NCBI GenBank assembly: GCA_000380225.1
Contig: KB904822.1
Coordinates: forward strand, 1 to 64,000
From: a filamentous cyanobacterium ESFC-1
Lineage (GTDB): Bacteria; Cyanobacteriota; Cyanobacteriia; Cyanobacteriales; Spirulinaceae
Direction: 5' to 3'
DNA: 64,000 nucleotides
Position 1 is the first letter of the stretch. Each line of letters begins with the position of its first letter. The notes beneath the pieces are model-generated. The model did no database searches, was not told where the DNA came from, and saw only the letters and a program-made list of their open reading frames with translations. Positions 35,363 through 42,784 of the stretch are shown here, one piece after another. A program made the position numbers and the translations under genes.

Positions 35363-35421
35363 GTTGAAATCTCAAAAAATACAGCAACTCGCTTGGTGTT
35401 TTCCGATCGTGCCACCGGAGC

Positions 35422-35536
35422 GATCAGGCGAAGCCTGCCACTTCGCGATCGCGACTGATAGGTGCAATGTTTATTGTAGCGTCAGTTTGGGTTAAGCTGA
35501 AACCCCGATCACCTCGTTGCCTGCCACTTCGCGATC
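35422..35536. repeat. Two more GATC-flanked mini-elements
   Basis: One copy has a core at 35426-35446 (AGGCGAAGCC...CACTTCGC) between GATC at 35422-35425 and 35447-35450; taking it out leaves GCGATCGC. A second, diverged copy has a 22-bp core at 35511-35532 ending GCCTGCCACTTCGC, between GATC at 35507-35510 and 35533-35536. Confidence 0.8.
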
Positions 35537-35547
35537 GAGTCTAGAAG

Positions 35548-36429
35548 TTATTGTTGAGCCAACCACCAAAGGTAGCGATCGCTAATACCAAACCCTTGAA
35601 AAGAATCCCACTTATACTGCGGTTCGCCAAGGCGATATTTAGCTGATTGTGCGCTCCATTTATCCCAATCGTACAGCAAACTAGGGCTGATAAACTTTAA
35701 TGCCATCCCCGTGAAAATCCAACTTTGATAATCATCAGCAAAACGCGGGTGGATTGCCGTTAATAAATCCTGGGCTTGTATGATTGTTGTTGTTGGCGCA
35801 CTCAGGGGTTGAAAACGTCGATGACCGCGAATGCGAGACGGATAGGTTTTCCGACGAATGAAGGTCGATTGCATTAGTTTAATAATCGCATTGGGGACAG
35901 TTTGAATCGCAATTTGGTCGGGACGACACCCTTGAATCCACCGATACTGACCCGTCAAAGGATGAGGAGAAGGCGGCAAAACCGATATCTGCCGTTCGCC
36001 ACGAAACTCCAAAGTTGCGCCCTCTTGGGTGATTTTTCGAGACCGTAAACCCAATGACTCGCCATGATAAGCAAAAAGATACTGACAACGCCCCGGACGA
36101 CCCGAACTAAAAGCAATTGTCGCTGGAATACGGCTTCCCAATAAGGTTTGTAGCAGTTGATGAGCCTTGATACCATCGCAATCTACCGCAATCAAATACT
36201 CCCGTTCGGTTTGACCGCACAATAAAGCGTATCCTGCCGGACGAACCGTATAAACATGATTTTTCCCCAGAACAGGGACTCGACCCCGGTTAAGGTGAGC
36301 TAACAATTGCTGGGGAGAAAAAGGGTGATACTGCCAACTCATCCCCAATGGCTGTTTGTGACCATTGACCGGGACAAGTCGCCAATGAGACGGAATGAAA
36401 GCCAGTTCATTCAATAAGTTTGTATTCAT
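35548..36429 (-). CDS. Prim-Pol primase with PriCT-like C-terminal domain
   Basis: This 293-residue protein starts with HWRLVPVNGHKQPLGMSW, the usual opening of bifunctional primase/polymerase proteins. The active-site strand is YLIAVDCDGIKAHQLL (two Asp near residues 82-84), followed by IAFSSGRPGRCQYLFAY. The C-terminal part DDYQSWIFTGMALKF and YDWDKWSAQSAKY resembles the PriCT domain. Helicase domains often fused to such primases are absent. It probably primes plasmid replication. The ATG at 36429 lies 12 bp after the end of an inverted repeat (36442-36501); an upstream start within the repeat is unlikely. Confidence 0.82.
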   Translation of the reverse strand: MNTNLLNELAFIPSHWRLVPVNGHKQPLGMSWQYHPFSPQQLLAHLNRGRVPVLGKNHVYTVRPAGYALLCGQTEREYLIAVDCDGIKAHQLLQTLLGSRIPATIAFSSGRPGRCQYLFAYHGESLGLRSRKITQEGATLEFRGERQISVLPPSPHPLTGQYRWIQGCRPDQIAIQTVPNAIIKLMQSTFIRRKTYPSRIRGHRRFQPLSAPTTTIIQAQDLLTAIHPRFADDYQSWIFTGMALKFISPSLLYDWDKWSAQSAKYRLGEPQYKWDSFQGFGISDRYLWWLAQQ

Positions 36430-36441
36430 AAAAAAAGAAAA

Positions 36442-36501
36442 GTTAGGGTGCAATGATGTGTTGATATACAAGGGTTAGAGCCGTCTTTGCTGCACCCTAA
36501 C
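36442..36501 (-). repeat. TTAGGGTGCA inverted repeat before the primase gene
   Basis: Arms GTTAGGGTGCA (36442-36452) and TGCACCCTAAC (36491-36501) enclose 38 bp with the TGTATATCA variant of the GATATATCG core. On the strand of the gene the element ends 12 nt before the primase ATG. It could act as operator or as an RNA hairpin at the translation start. Confidence 0.88.
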
Positions 36502-36556
36502 TCCCCCGTTAAAGCCAGGAAAGTTGGATGAAACAAACAGTAACGGTACTAACCCA

Positions 36557-36958
36557 TCAAGTCTCAAAGAGTTGGAGTTGCCGCGCATAGATGCGATCGG
36601 CTAAAGTGTGCTGTAATTCCCGATTAGCCTGGGTTAGCCAAAACTTGAGCCGGATTATGTCTTGAGTTATGGGGGCTTCAATTCGTTCTTGTTCGTCGCA
36701 CCACAGATTGAAGTCGGCTTGGATATCTTCGATGATGTCGGCCAACTCCCAAGCGATATCATCCAAAGCTCGATTGACTCGACGGCGAGTAGCAGCATTA
36801 GAACCGTTCCAGTAAATCGAGTTGAAGGTAGAATCGTATCTTTGAGCTACTGTGATACCATCTTCAATCCGTTTGTGCAGACGAGTTACGCCATTCCCCT
36901 CCAACCCCAACAAGCAACCTTTGGCACAGGCAAGTTGCGCGATGAGGATAACCGTCAT
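36557..36958 (-). CDS. Hypothetical helical plasmid protein
   Basis: This 133-residue protein begins MTVILIAQLACAKGCLLGLE and is mainly helical, with DSTFNSIYWNGSNAATRRRV, then DIAWELADIIEDIQADFNLW and a C-terminus QLQLFET. The ATG at 36958 is preferred because it follows the inverted repeat at 36968-37026 by nine bases. No family is recognised. It lies between the primase and a membrane protein gene and probably belongs to the plasmid replication cluster. Confidence 0.65.
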   Translation of the reverse strand: MTVILIAQLACAKGCLLGLEGNGVTRLHKRIEDGITVAQRYDSTFNSIYWNGSNAATRRRVNRALDDIAWELADIIEDIQADFNLWCDEQERIEAPITQDIIRLKFWLTQANRELQHTLADRIYARQLQLFET

Positions 36959-36967
36959 AATTATTGA

Positions 36968-37026
36968 GTTAGGGTGCAAAAAGTGTCGATATATCGGGGG
37001 TTTGAGGGTTAAGTTTGCACCCTAAC
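36968..37026 (-). repeat. TTAGGGTGCA inverted repeat between two minus-strand genes
   Basis: Arms GTTAGGGTGCA (36968-36978) and TGCACCCTAAC (37016-37026) enclose a loop with CGATATATCG. On the minus strand its first arm supplies the TAG stop of the upstream gene (37022-37024), and its last base lies nine bases before the next ATG. It thus fills the whole gap between the two genes. Confidence 0.9.
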
Positions 37027-37684
37027 TCGCTGCCAAACTTGCCCGAATAATGGGTACAGCCACCTCGGTATCGGTTTTGAGGCGTTGTTTGATTTGGGAA
37101 CGCAACCATGAAAGCGGCTGGTCTTTGCCATTGATTTTCTGCCGAATGCCTAACTGAGAGGCAATTTTGCGAGCTTGGCGTAATTTGAGCTTATCAATCG
37201 TTTTCGGGTCAATCGGCGGTATTGTCTCCTGGGCGGGAGTTGCAGCCTCAGTATCCGGGTCAGGCTCGACAGCAAAGGCGGTTTTGAGTTGGGAAAGGGT
37301 CAAAACTGATTGAGGCGGTTGTGGGGCTTTTGGCGGTGTTTGAGTGGTTCTCACAGATGCAGCGCGGGTTTTGGCTTTATTACCTTTATGCTGATGTTCT
37401 GAGTTGGTGGAGGTGGATTGTGCCTTTGTTGATTCTTCAGATTTTGATGGGTGGGTGGCGCTTTGACTGCTGTTGGCTACGGCTACGGTGGTTGCATCCG
37501 AAGTGGTGCTGTTAGTTACGGTGGTTGTATCCGAAGTGTTGTTGTTAGCTACGGTGGTTGCACCTGAAGTGTTGTTGTTGGCTACGGTGGCTGCATCCGA
37601 AGTGGTGGTGGTAGGTGTTGTCAGCCAGCAGAGAAAGCTAAAGACAACACCGTATAGGAATACTGAAAACAAAATATCTTCCAT
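37022..37684 (-). CDS. Membrane-anchored protein with Asn/Thr repeats and a SAP-like end
   Basis: The 220-residue product has one N-terminal transmembrane segment (about residues 5-20, ILFSVFLYGVVFSFLCWL), then imperfect 11-residue repeats of the type TTVANNNTSDA (about 22-68), a charged Ser/Thr/Gln linker, and a C-terminal domain with KLRQARKIASQLGIRQKING and a final RSQIKQRLK, similar to SAP or Rho-N-like nucleic-acid-binding helices. The ATG at 37684 is chosen; one at 37714 would overlap the upstream gene. Function is unknown. A tie between membrane and plasmid DNA is a possible reading. Confidence 0.65.
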   Translation of the reverse strand: MEDILFSVFLYGVVFSFLCWLTTPTTTTSDAATVANNNTSGATTVANNNTSDTTTVTNSTTSDATTVAVANSSQSATHPSKSEESTKAQSTSTNSEHQHKGNKAKTRAASVRTTQTPPKAPQPPQSVLTLSQLKTAFAVEPDPDTEAATPAQETIPPIDPKTIDKLKLRQARKIASQLGIRQKINGKDQPLSWLRSQIKQRLKTDTEVAVPIIRASLAAS

Positions 37685-37686
37685 GA

Positions 37687-37980
37687 TTAATTTGAGAATG
37701 AAGTGCGTTGACATAAGGGGCAGAAGTCAGAGGCTCGTTTACGGCGTTTTAAGGCTCGTTCTAGGTCAAATCCTCCAAGCCAGACTTCTGCCAAAGTGAA
37801 TGAAATTCCAATGCTGGCGGCGTGAGCGCAGAGTTTGCTGGCTTGGGAATTGCCTTGTCTGTGGAGTCGCAAGCGTTGGTCTAGATTGGTGGTACTGCCG
37901 ATGTAGTGTTGGGCTTGACCTCTCTTGTTATTGGGATTACCAATGGGTTGAGAGAAATGGAGTAGATAGACATATTGCAT
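37687..37980 (-). CDS. GIY-YIG-family nuclease-like protein
   Basis: This 97-residue protein starts QYVYLLHFSQPI and continues HYIGSTTNLDQRLRLHRQGN, a clear GIY-YIG core with the Tyr pair and the Arg after it; a Glu (AEVWLGG) follows at the expected strand. An insertion separates YVYLL from YIG. The end FDLERALKRRKRASDFCPLC is usual for stand-alone members, which are thought to process branched or damaged DNA. Its stop lies two bases upstream of the next start. Confidence 0.85.
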   Translation of the reverse strand: MQYVYLLHFSQPIGNPNNKRGQAQHYIGSTTNLDQRLRLHRQGNSQASKLCAHAASIGISFTLAEVWLGGFDLERALKRRKRASDFCPLCQRTSFSN

Positions 37981-38036
37981 GGGAGTAAAGGGAATGAATT
38001 ACTCCCATGAAAAGTGCGTAAGCGCAACCCAAGACG

Positions 38037-38522
38037 TTAGTTGTTTTGGTTAGAATATTTCTCGAATGTGGTGGCAGCAGGTCTGAAAGATATGGCGGCA
38101 TTGATAGCTGTTTGTTTGTCTATCTTTTCGTTACCAATCATCCAAACATCACTGGGTTTTAAGACAGCTAAAAGATAGCGAATTATGCCCGGATTCGGTT
38201 GACGGTAAGTGCCTTGAAGTTCGGGAAATTCTTGGGAAACGTCATAGAAATGATTGCGCCATACTAAGTAGCATTGCTGTCCTTCTGAGTCTGTACAAAC
38301 CGCAATTGCATTGAGATTGGGAAATAAGTTCAGCAGATATCGTTGTTTGAACAGACATTGCGCGATATTATGCTGATTGGTCGTTTCTTGGGTTATGCCA
38401 ATCGTTGTCCAGCCTGCTTGTCGGTAGTAACATAGTGTTTCCCGGACACCCGTAGCATAAATCCATTCTTGGTTTTGAGACAGATGGATTGTTGTGTTTA
38501 AGCCAATAATGAGTAATTTCAT
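38037..38522 (-). CDS. HAD-like protein lacking the catalytic Asp
   Basis: This 161-residue protein has a HAD-like outline: a first strand MKLLIIGLNTTIHL, YYRQAGWTTIGITQETTN (second motif, Thr), RQPNPGIIRYLLAVL (Lys-Pro motif changed to RQP) and DVWMIGNEKIDKQTAINAA (third motif). The nucleophile and helper Asp of the first motif (DxDxT) are replaced by GLNTT. Catalysis is therefore unlikely, and a binding role or decay is possible. It lies with recombination-type genes of a phage-like group. Confidence 0.6.
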   Translation of the reverse strand: MKLLIIGLNTTIHLSQNQEWIYATGVRETLCYYRQAGWTTIGITQETTNQHNIAQCLFKQRYLLNLFPNLNAIAVCTDSEGQQCYLVWRNHFYDVSQEFPELQGTYRQPNPGIIRYLLAVLKPSDVWMIGNEKIDKQTAINAAISFRPAATTFEKYSNQNN

Positions 38523-38544
38523 GTTCTGGTATTTGTAGAGATTA

Positions 38545-38590
38545 AAAAACCCGATTTCTTAAGCCAGAAATCAACTTAAGAAACCGGGTT
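38545..38590. repeat. Palindromic intergenic repeat
   Basis: AACCCGATTTCTTAAG at 38548-38563 pairs with CTTAAGAAACCGGGTT at its right, with one mismatch pair, around about 11 nt. Such AACCCG/CGGGTT palindromes are common between cyanobacterial genes. It may end transcription of the Gp157-like gene on the minus strand, though the T run is short. Confidence 0.65.
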
Positions 38591-38633
38591 TAGCCCAATG
38601 GGAGTTATGTTTTTGGATTGGGATAAAATCGGA

Positions 38634-39684
38634 TTAACGGATTCGCAAATGAGTATTTCGTTCTTTCCAGTAAGCGACTTCGATCGCTTCGGGGTCGTTG
38701 CTTTCTAAACCTTGGCGTAAAGCCGTTTTATCGGGTTCGTAGAACACTTTGCGGAATCGTTCGGGTAGTTCTTCCGCACGGGTCACATTTAACCCCATCG
38801 GTTGTTTACCGCCATTGGTGGCGACAGTGAGGTTAAATCTAGGTGTACGGATTTTCTTACTGTCTCGATGGGTAAGATGGCGTTTGAGCCGAACGGTCGC
38901 GGAAATCAACGGTTTTGAAGTCGGCTTCGGCTAATGACCGCAAGCGATCGCCCTCGGCTTTACGGATTTCTGCCCAATGTTTGCGCGACTGAATCAAGGC
39001 GGCGTAGTTGTCCAGTTTCTTGAGATACAAATCGCGTGTTTCTTCTTGTTGTTCGAGCAGATCATCAAAGGCTTGTTGCAATTCCGGCGTGATTTCTCCG
39101 GCGACAGCTTCGATGAGGTCGTCAAGCTGTTCGAGTTGCTCGTCGAGTTCGAGTAGGGTTTTCGAGCCGCGTTCTTTGACTGCTTCCGTGGAAACAGTTT
39201 CAGGCTTTTGTTCGGCTACGGGTTCGGTGGGAACAGTCTCAGGTTTTGGTTTGGCTACAGGTTCGACAGGAGCAGGAGGGTGTCTTTGTTCGACTACGGG
39301 TTCAGTGGAAGCCGTTTGAGGTTCTTGTTCCTTGACAGGTTTGGTAGCCTCGCAAAGTTTTACAATGCGCTGACGAGTGATTTCATCAAGTAAACCCCAT
39401 GCAGCGACAGTCAGTTCTTCGCCAAAGTCATCCCGCAAAGTTTGGAGTTGTTCGCGGTTTGATGTTTCAACGATGAGCGCTGCGAGTTCTTCAGGAGTTG
39501 GCTTCTTCTGAGTCGTTACAATTTCGTTAATACGGATGCGCTCGCCCTCTGAGAGCAAAGTCCAAGCGGTGTTGAAGGTGGCTTCGTCGTATTGATTTTT
39601 GATGTGCGTATAGTCAACGGCATAATTTACTGATTTCAAGGCGATTGCAATCAGTTTGGGTTGAATGGATGTGGGATGATTCAT
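38634..39684 (-). pseudogene. Gp157-like gene split by a frameshift
   Basis: The 5-prime part (39684 to about 38890) encodes a Pro/Glu-rich region with repeats of the type EPVAKPKPETV (about residues 125-175). After it comes a coiled-coil core with LLEQQEETRDLYLKKLDNYA and RKHWAEIRKAEGDRLRSL. The normal C-terminus of siphovirus Gp157 proteins continues in another frame: LKRHLTHRDSKKIRTPRFNL, then EELPERFRKVFYEPDKTALR, to 38634. Deleting one T in CGTTCGG near 38891-38893 would fuse both parts. Gp157 proteins are phage-encoded and linked with resistance or recombination. A sequencing error or a programmed shift are alternatives to decay. Confidence 0.72.
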
Positions 39685-39694
39685 GGTGTGTGGA

Positions 39695-40204
39695 TTATTT
39701 TTCGTAGAGGTAAAGAGCTAAACCAAATTTGGCGGAAGCCCTCCGAAAAGCCATGCTTTCGGCATTACTCGATGGATCGCCATAAGCCAGTTCTTTGGCT
39801 TCTCGCTGTCCGGTGGATTTGTTGAATACTTCTCGTTTGAGTTCTTCTGTCCCTGTAGCTTCGCGATATACTAAGCCGTCGCGGGTGGGAACCGATAAGC
39901 GACCGATTAGAAAAAGGCGATCGCTACTCAGTTGAAGATGTCGGATTTCCCAAGACCATCCGAGACAGTATTTATCCAAGATTTGAATTGTTCGATACCA
40001 CGGTAAGTATTGAGCGTTCCCTCGTTCTTTGATGCGACACAGCAAATTGGGCGGTAAGGGACGTTTGAGAGCATCTTGGATTTGCTGAAGACTCCATTCT
40101 CCCGGTTGAGTGGGAGGTTGAAGGGTTTGTCGGGGTGGAGCAGTTGGTGAGTTTAGTGGTGGTGGAGCAGTTGGTAAGTTCATCGGATAGACAATCGTTT
40201 GCAT
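39695..40204 (-). CDS. Rad52-like single-strand annealing protein
   Basis: This 169-residue protein has a Pro-rich start (about residues 9-33), then the Rad52-type core: LKRPLPPNLLCRIKERG, YLPWYRTIQILDKYCLGWSW, GRLSVPTRDGLVYREATGTE and DPSSNAESMAFRRASAKFGL close to the end. These are typical of Rad52/22-family proteins of phages and plasmids that anneal single strands in recombination. It lies 10 bp upstream of the Gp157-like gene, a usual phage-type pairing. Confidence 0.85.
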   Translation of the reverse strand: MQTIVYPMNLPTAPPPLNSPTAPPRQTLQPPTQPGEWSLQQIQDALKRPLPPNLLCRIKERGNAQYLPWYRTIQILDKYCLGWSWEIRHLQLSSDRLFLIGRLSVPTRDGLVYREATGTEELKREVFNKSTGQREAKELAYGDPSSNAESMAFRRASAKFGLALYLYEK

Positions 40205-40413
40205 TTATCCGAAAGAAGCGCAATCGCGCCATGCAGATATCCCGATATCAACATGTCCTGGCGAGTCCTTTCTTGAATGAGTCAGAATGACGGCGACTGG
40301 CCAAGGGATGATAAATCTTTAGAAGATTCAGAAGTCGTTGAAAATGAATTGAAGAGTCTTACCTTTTTATTCGCGATTTGAGAGCGGTGGGCAATTGCCC
40401 ACCCTACTTCTGG

Positions 40414-40917
40414 CTACACCTCATACCAGTGTGATACCAGAGTTTGGTAATAAAAAGGCAAATTGTTCATGCGATGTAAGAAAGAAAGATTGTCAAGAAT
40501 TTCTATCTCATCAGTCTCAGTACAAATAGAAATTGAATCGCGTTTATCTTCTGAATACAGAACAAATCCAACCAAAAACTCTTTGTTGCTTGGCCCAGCG
40601 AAAAACTCTAGAATACCTGCGACCTTAAGCGGAAGACAGCTATTATCAACCTTAATGTCTTTCTGGACAAGACTTTCATCATCTTCCATTTCGTAATCTG
40701 GATTAATCAAAAAGTTATCACTTAAAGAAAGAGCATGTAGACCTATATCTTCTTGATTGGATTTAAGCAACTCAAAAATAGAGTTGCTTGATGAGCTTAA
40801 TAACAAAGTATCCATCAATAAAAAATCGTTACCACTTCCATCGCTCACACAAACTCTTCCAATCTTACTGACTTCAAGCTCCAACAAATATCTCATACTC
40901 TCAAGATTTAACGCCAT
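40414..40917 (-). CDS. Probable immunity protein of the Rhs tip
   Basis: This 167-residue acidic protein (MALNLESMRYLLELEVSKIG, and SISICTETDEIEILDNLSFL in its second half) has no motif I recognise. It starts 10 bp inside the end of the Rhs tip gene, on the same strand. In polymorphic toxin systems this place is nearly always taken by the immunity gene, and acidic charge is common among such proteins. The call rests on that context. Confidence 0.6.
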   Translation of the reverse strand: MALNLESMRYLLELEVSKIGRVCVSDGSGNDFLLMDTLLLSSSSNSIFELLKSNQEDIGLHALSLSDNFLINPDYEMEDDESLVQKDIKVDNSCLPLKVAGILEFFAGPSNKEFLVGFVLYSEDKRDSISICTETDEIEILDNLSFLHRMNNLPFYYQTLVSHWYEV

Positions 40918-41807
40918 TTCAAAGCTCCTCCTTTCCCTGCTTCTAAAAATGTTACGAACTCACCACTTGATTGTCGAATTACTATTGCATCACCTTTTCG
41001 ACTCCAGATAGCATCATCATATACTCCCCAGGGGATTTGTCGTGCCTCGCCAGTTTTGACCACATTTTCAATTGCATCTTTTACTTGTTGTTGCGATTCT
41101 GGAGATGTTTTGATTTTCTTTCCAATTGTTGCGCCTGTTGTTCTGCGGATTTGTTCAACATGCTTACCAACTTTCCTTTCAAAATTCCCTCCGTAAGTGA
41201 CGGGTAACCCTCGAGCATATCGAGTAATAGCACTATTAAAAACATGCTGAACAAAATCTTCCCAAGTATTAGTGGGAAAAGTTTCAGTATGTTCTAACTT
41301 CGGCCCAGCATTACGCCCAGGGAAACTTAGCACCCGCTGCAACAAACTCTCTGTAGGTCGATGTCCTGTATGACTAGGAGGTTTTGGTGATGGCCCTTCC
41401 CCAAAACCTCCAAGCTGTTCTGGTGAGTTTTGAGAAAGTTGGATATATGTTAATGTTGCTAAAATACCTGCAATTGCATAAATATCAGAACCCATAGTTA
41501 AAGTAAACAACCCACTTGGGTCAATACCATTAACTGGATTGCTATTGGCGTACAAATACTTATGCAACGTAATCGGCTCTTCTAACCGCCCCTCATAAGT
41601 ATCCCGCCGCGTAAACCGTCCACTCTGCGGGTCATAATACCGTTGCCGTAAATAATACTGCCCTAACGTCCCATCCCACTGCTCCCCAGCAAAGCGGTAA
41701 TCATTCGCCGTCGTCCCAGCAGCACCAACAACATTCCCAAACGCATCATAAAGATAAGTATCCGTAACCGTCCCATTCTCATCCGTTAATCCCCTTGTAC
41801 TCCCCAA
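40908..41807 (-). CDS. Rhs core end plus C-terminal toxin domain (5-prime truncated)
   Basis: The 299 residues begin in the middle of an Rhs repeat protein (DTYLYDAFGNVVGAAGTTAN), contain the Rhs core signature YYDPQSGRFTRRD and YANSNPVNGIDPSG (about residues 58-100), a spacer, and a variable tip from about 150 to the end with GNFERKVGKHVEQIRRTTGA and a final DAIVIRQSSGEFVTFLEAGK. The tip is presumably the toxin; its fold is unknown to me. The large N-terminal part and export region are missing, as in displaced toxin-tip cassettes. Upstream are short TCAGT/CATCAG repeats (about 41815-41850) where the truncation lies. Confidence 0.82.
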   Translation of the reverse strand: MGSTRGLTDENGTVTDTYLYDAFGNVVGAAGTTANDYRFAGEQWDGTLGQYYLRQRYYDPQSGRFTRRDTYEGRLEEPITLHKYLYANSNPVNGIDPSGLFTLTMGSDIYAIAGILATLTYIQLSQNSPEQLGGFGEGPSPKPPSHTGHRPTESLLQRVLSFPGRNAGPKLEHTETFPTNTWEDFVQHVFNSAITRYARGLPVTYGGNFERKVGKHVEQIRRTTGATIGKKIKTSPESQQQVKDAIENVVKTGEARQIPWGVYDDAIWSRKGDAIVIRQSSGEFVTFLEAGKGGALKWR

Positions 41808-42053
41808 CCCTTTATCAGTTATCAGTCAACAGTCATCAGTCATCAGTTTTGGAGGGAGTGGGGTGACTGACGCAGACAAGCGAAACACAGAACATCAAGG
41901 GGATCGGAAATCGGAGAAACCGCAACAATCTTGAGGCGTTATTGATGAGTTGTGGAGGAAGGATTATTGAAAGAAAATGCTATTTTATCCCACGATTTGA
42001 GAGCGGTGGGCAATTGCCTAAAGCCTAGGATTTACTGAAATCCTTATAGATCA

Positions 42054-42773
42054 TTAGCTTTCTTGTCCAATTCTTCCGATCTGATCCCATAGAGAAAGTT
42101 TATAACTTACTTGTAAGTTATTATCAGGAATTAATCCGGTTTTTAAACTCAAAGCTTCAAATTCTTGACACCATACAGTACTCATACTTTCAAATTCTTT
42201 ACACTCATTTTTACAAGTAATATATCCAAAATGAATGTCCATATAATCATCAAGTACTTGAAACTCCAAATACTCACAAGACATATCTTTTCTTTCAATT
42301 TTTTTCATAGTAAAACCATTTTTTGCATTGTTTATAATATCTTGTGTTAACTCAATTATCTTGGAAGTTTCTCGGCTGTCTAGAAAGATATTTTTTGATT
42401 GCAACTGTAAGTCACTTAAAATATAATCAATTCCATCATTCCCCCTGTTCAACAATTGAGCATCAGTTTTTTTATCCCATCTTGATTTTCTTAAACAAAT
42501 GTATGAACCACTATTTTCTTCATGTTTTGAAGAAGGTTCATTTTTGTATATACCAAAAAAATCTACATAACTTTTGTAGTCCCACAAAAACCATATCCAC
42601 TCATAAAACATGATTGTTGAATTCGATAACGAAGCACTGAGATACTTTACGTCTTTCATTTTTGAAGTTGCTATCGTTTTTGAATGTATAGGTGCAATTT
42701 TCTTTCGATTCTTCCACTTGTAAATAGCAGATTTGCCTACAGAATCTTTCTCCCAAATTATTTTTTTATTCAT
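42054..42773 (-). CDS. Hypothetical protein next to ISAs1 copy 2
   Basis: The 239-residue product (from MNKKIIWEKDSVGKSAIYKW) is AT-rich and Lys/Asn-rich compared with its neighbours. It has no motif I recognise; parts such as MFYEWIWFLWDYKSYVDFFG and YMDIHFGYITCKNE suggest a globular protein. The ATG at 42773 is chosen because a longer start would lie in the insertion sequence end at 42785. The base composition and position beside toxin-type genes suggest a transferred accessory or immunity gene. Confidence 0.55.
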   Translation of the reverse strand: MNKKIIWEKDSVGKSAIYKWKNRKKIAPIHSKTIATSKMKDVKYLSASLSNSTIMFYEWIWFLWDYKSYVDFFGIYKNEPSSKHEENSGSYICLRKSRWDKKTDAQLLNRGNDGIDYILSDLQLQSKNIFLDSRETSKIIELTQDIINNAKNGFTMKKIERKDMSCEYLEFQVLDDYMDIHFGYITCKNECKEFESMSTVWCQEFEALSLKTGLIPDNNLQVSYKLSLWDQIGRIGQES

Positions 42774-42784
42774 GGGTAAATAAT

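Larger units (their letters stand above)
40374..42018. repeat. 26-bp direct repeats bounding an Rhs toxin-tip cassette
   Basis: CGATTTGAGAGCGGTGGGCA and the next six bases ATTGCC occur at 40374-40399 and again at 41993-42018 in the same orientation. The left copy extends to the perfect palindrome GGTGGGCAATTGCCCACC. The 1.6 kb between them holds the Rhs tip and its neighbour. Confidence 0.85.

Noticed and set aside
40388-40403. Palindrome GTGGGCAATTGCCCAC as a regulator site
   Set aside because: Very similar palindromes are common intergenic repeats in cyanobacteria; nothing ties it to a specific regulator.
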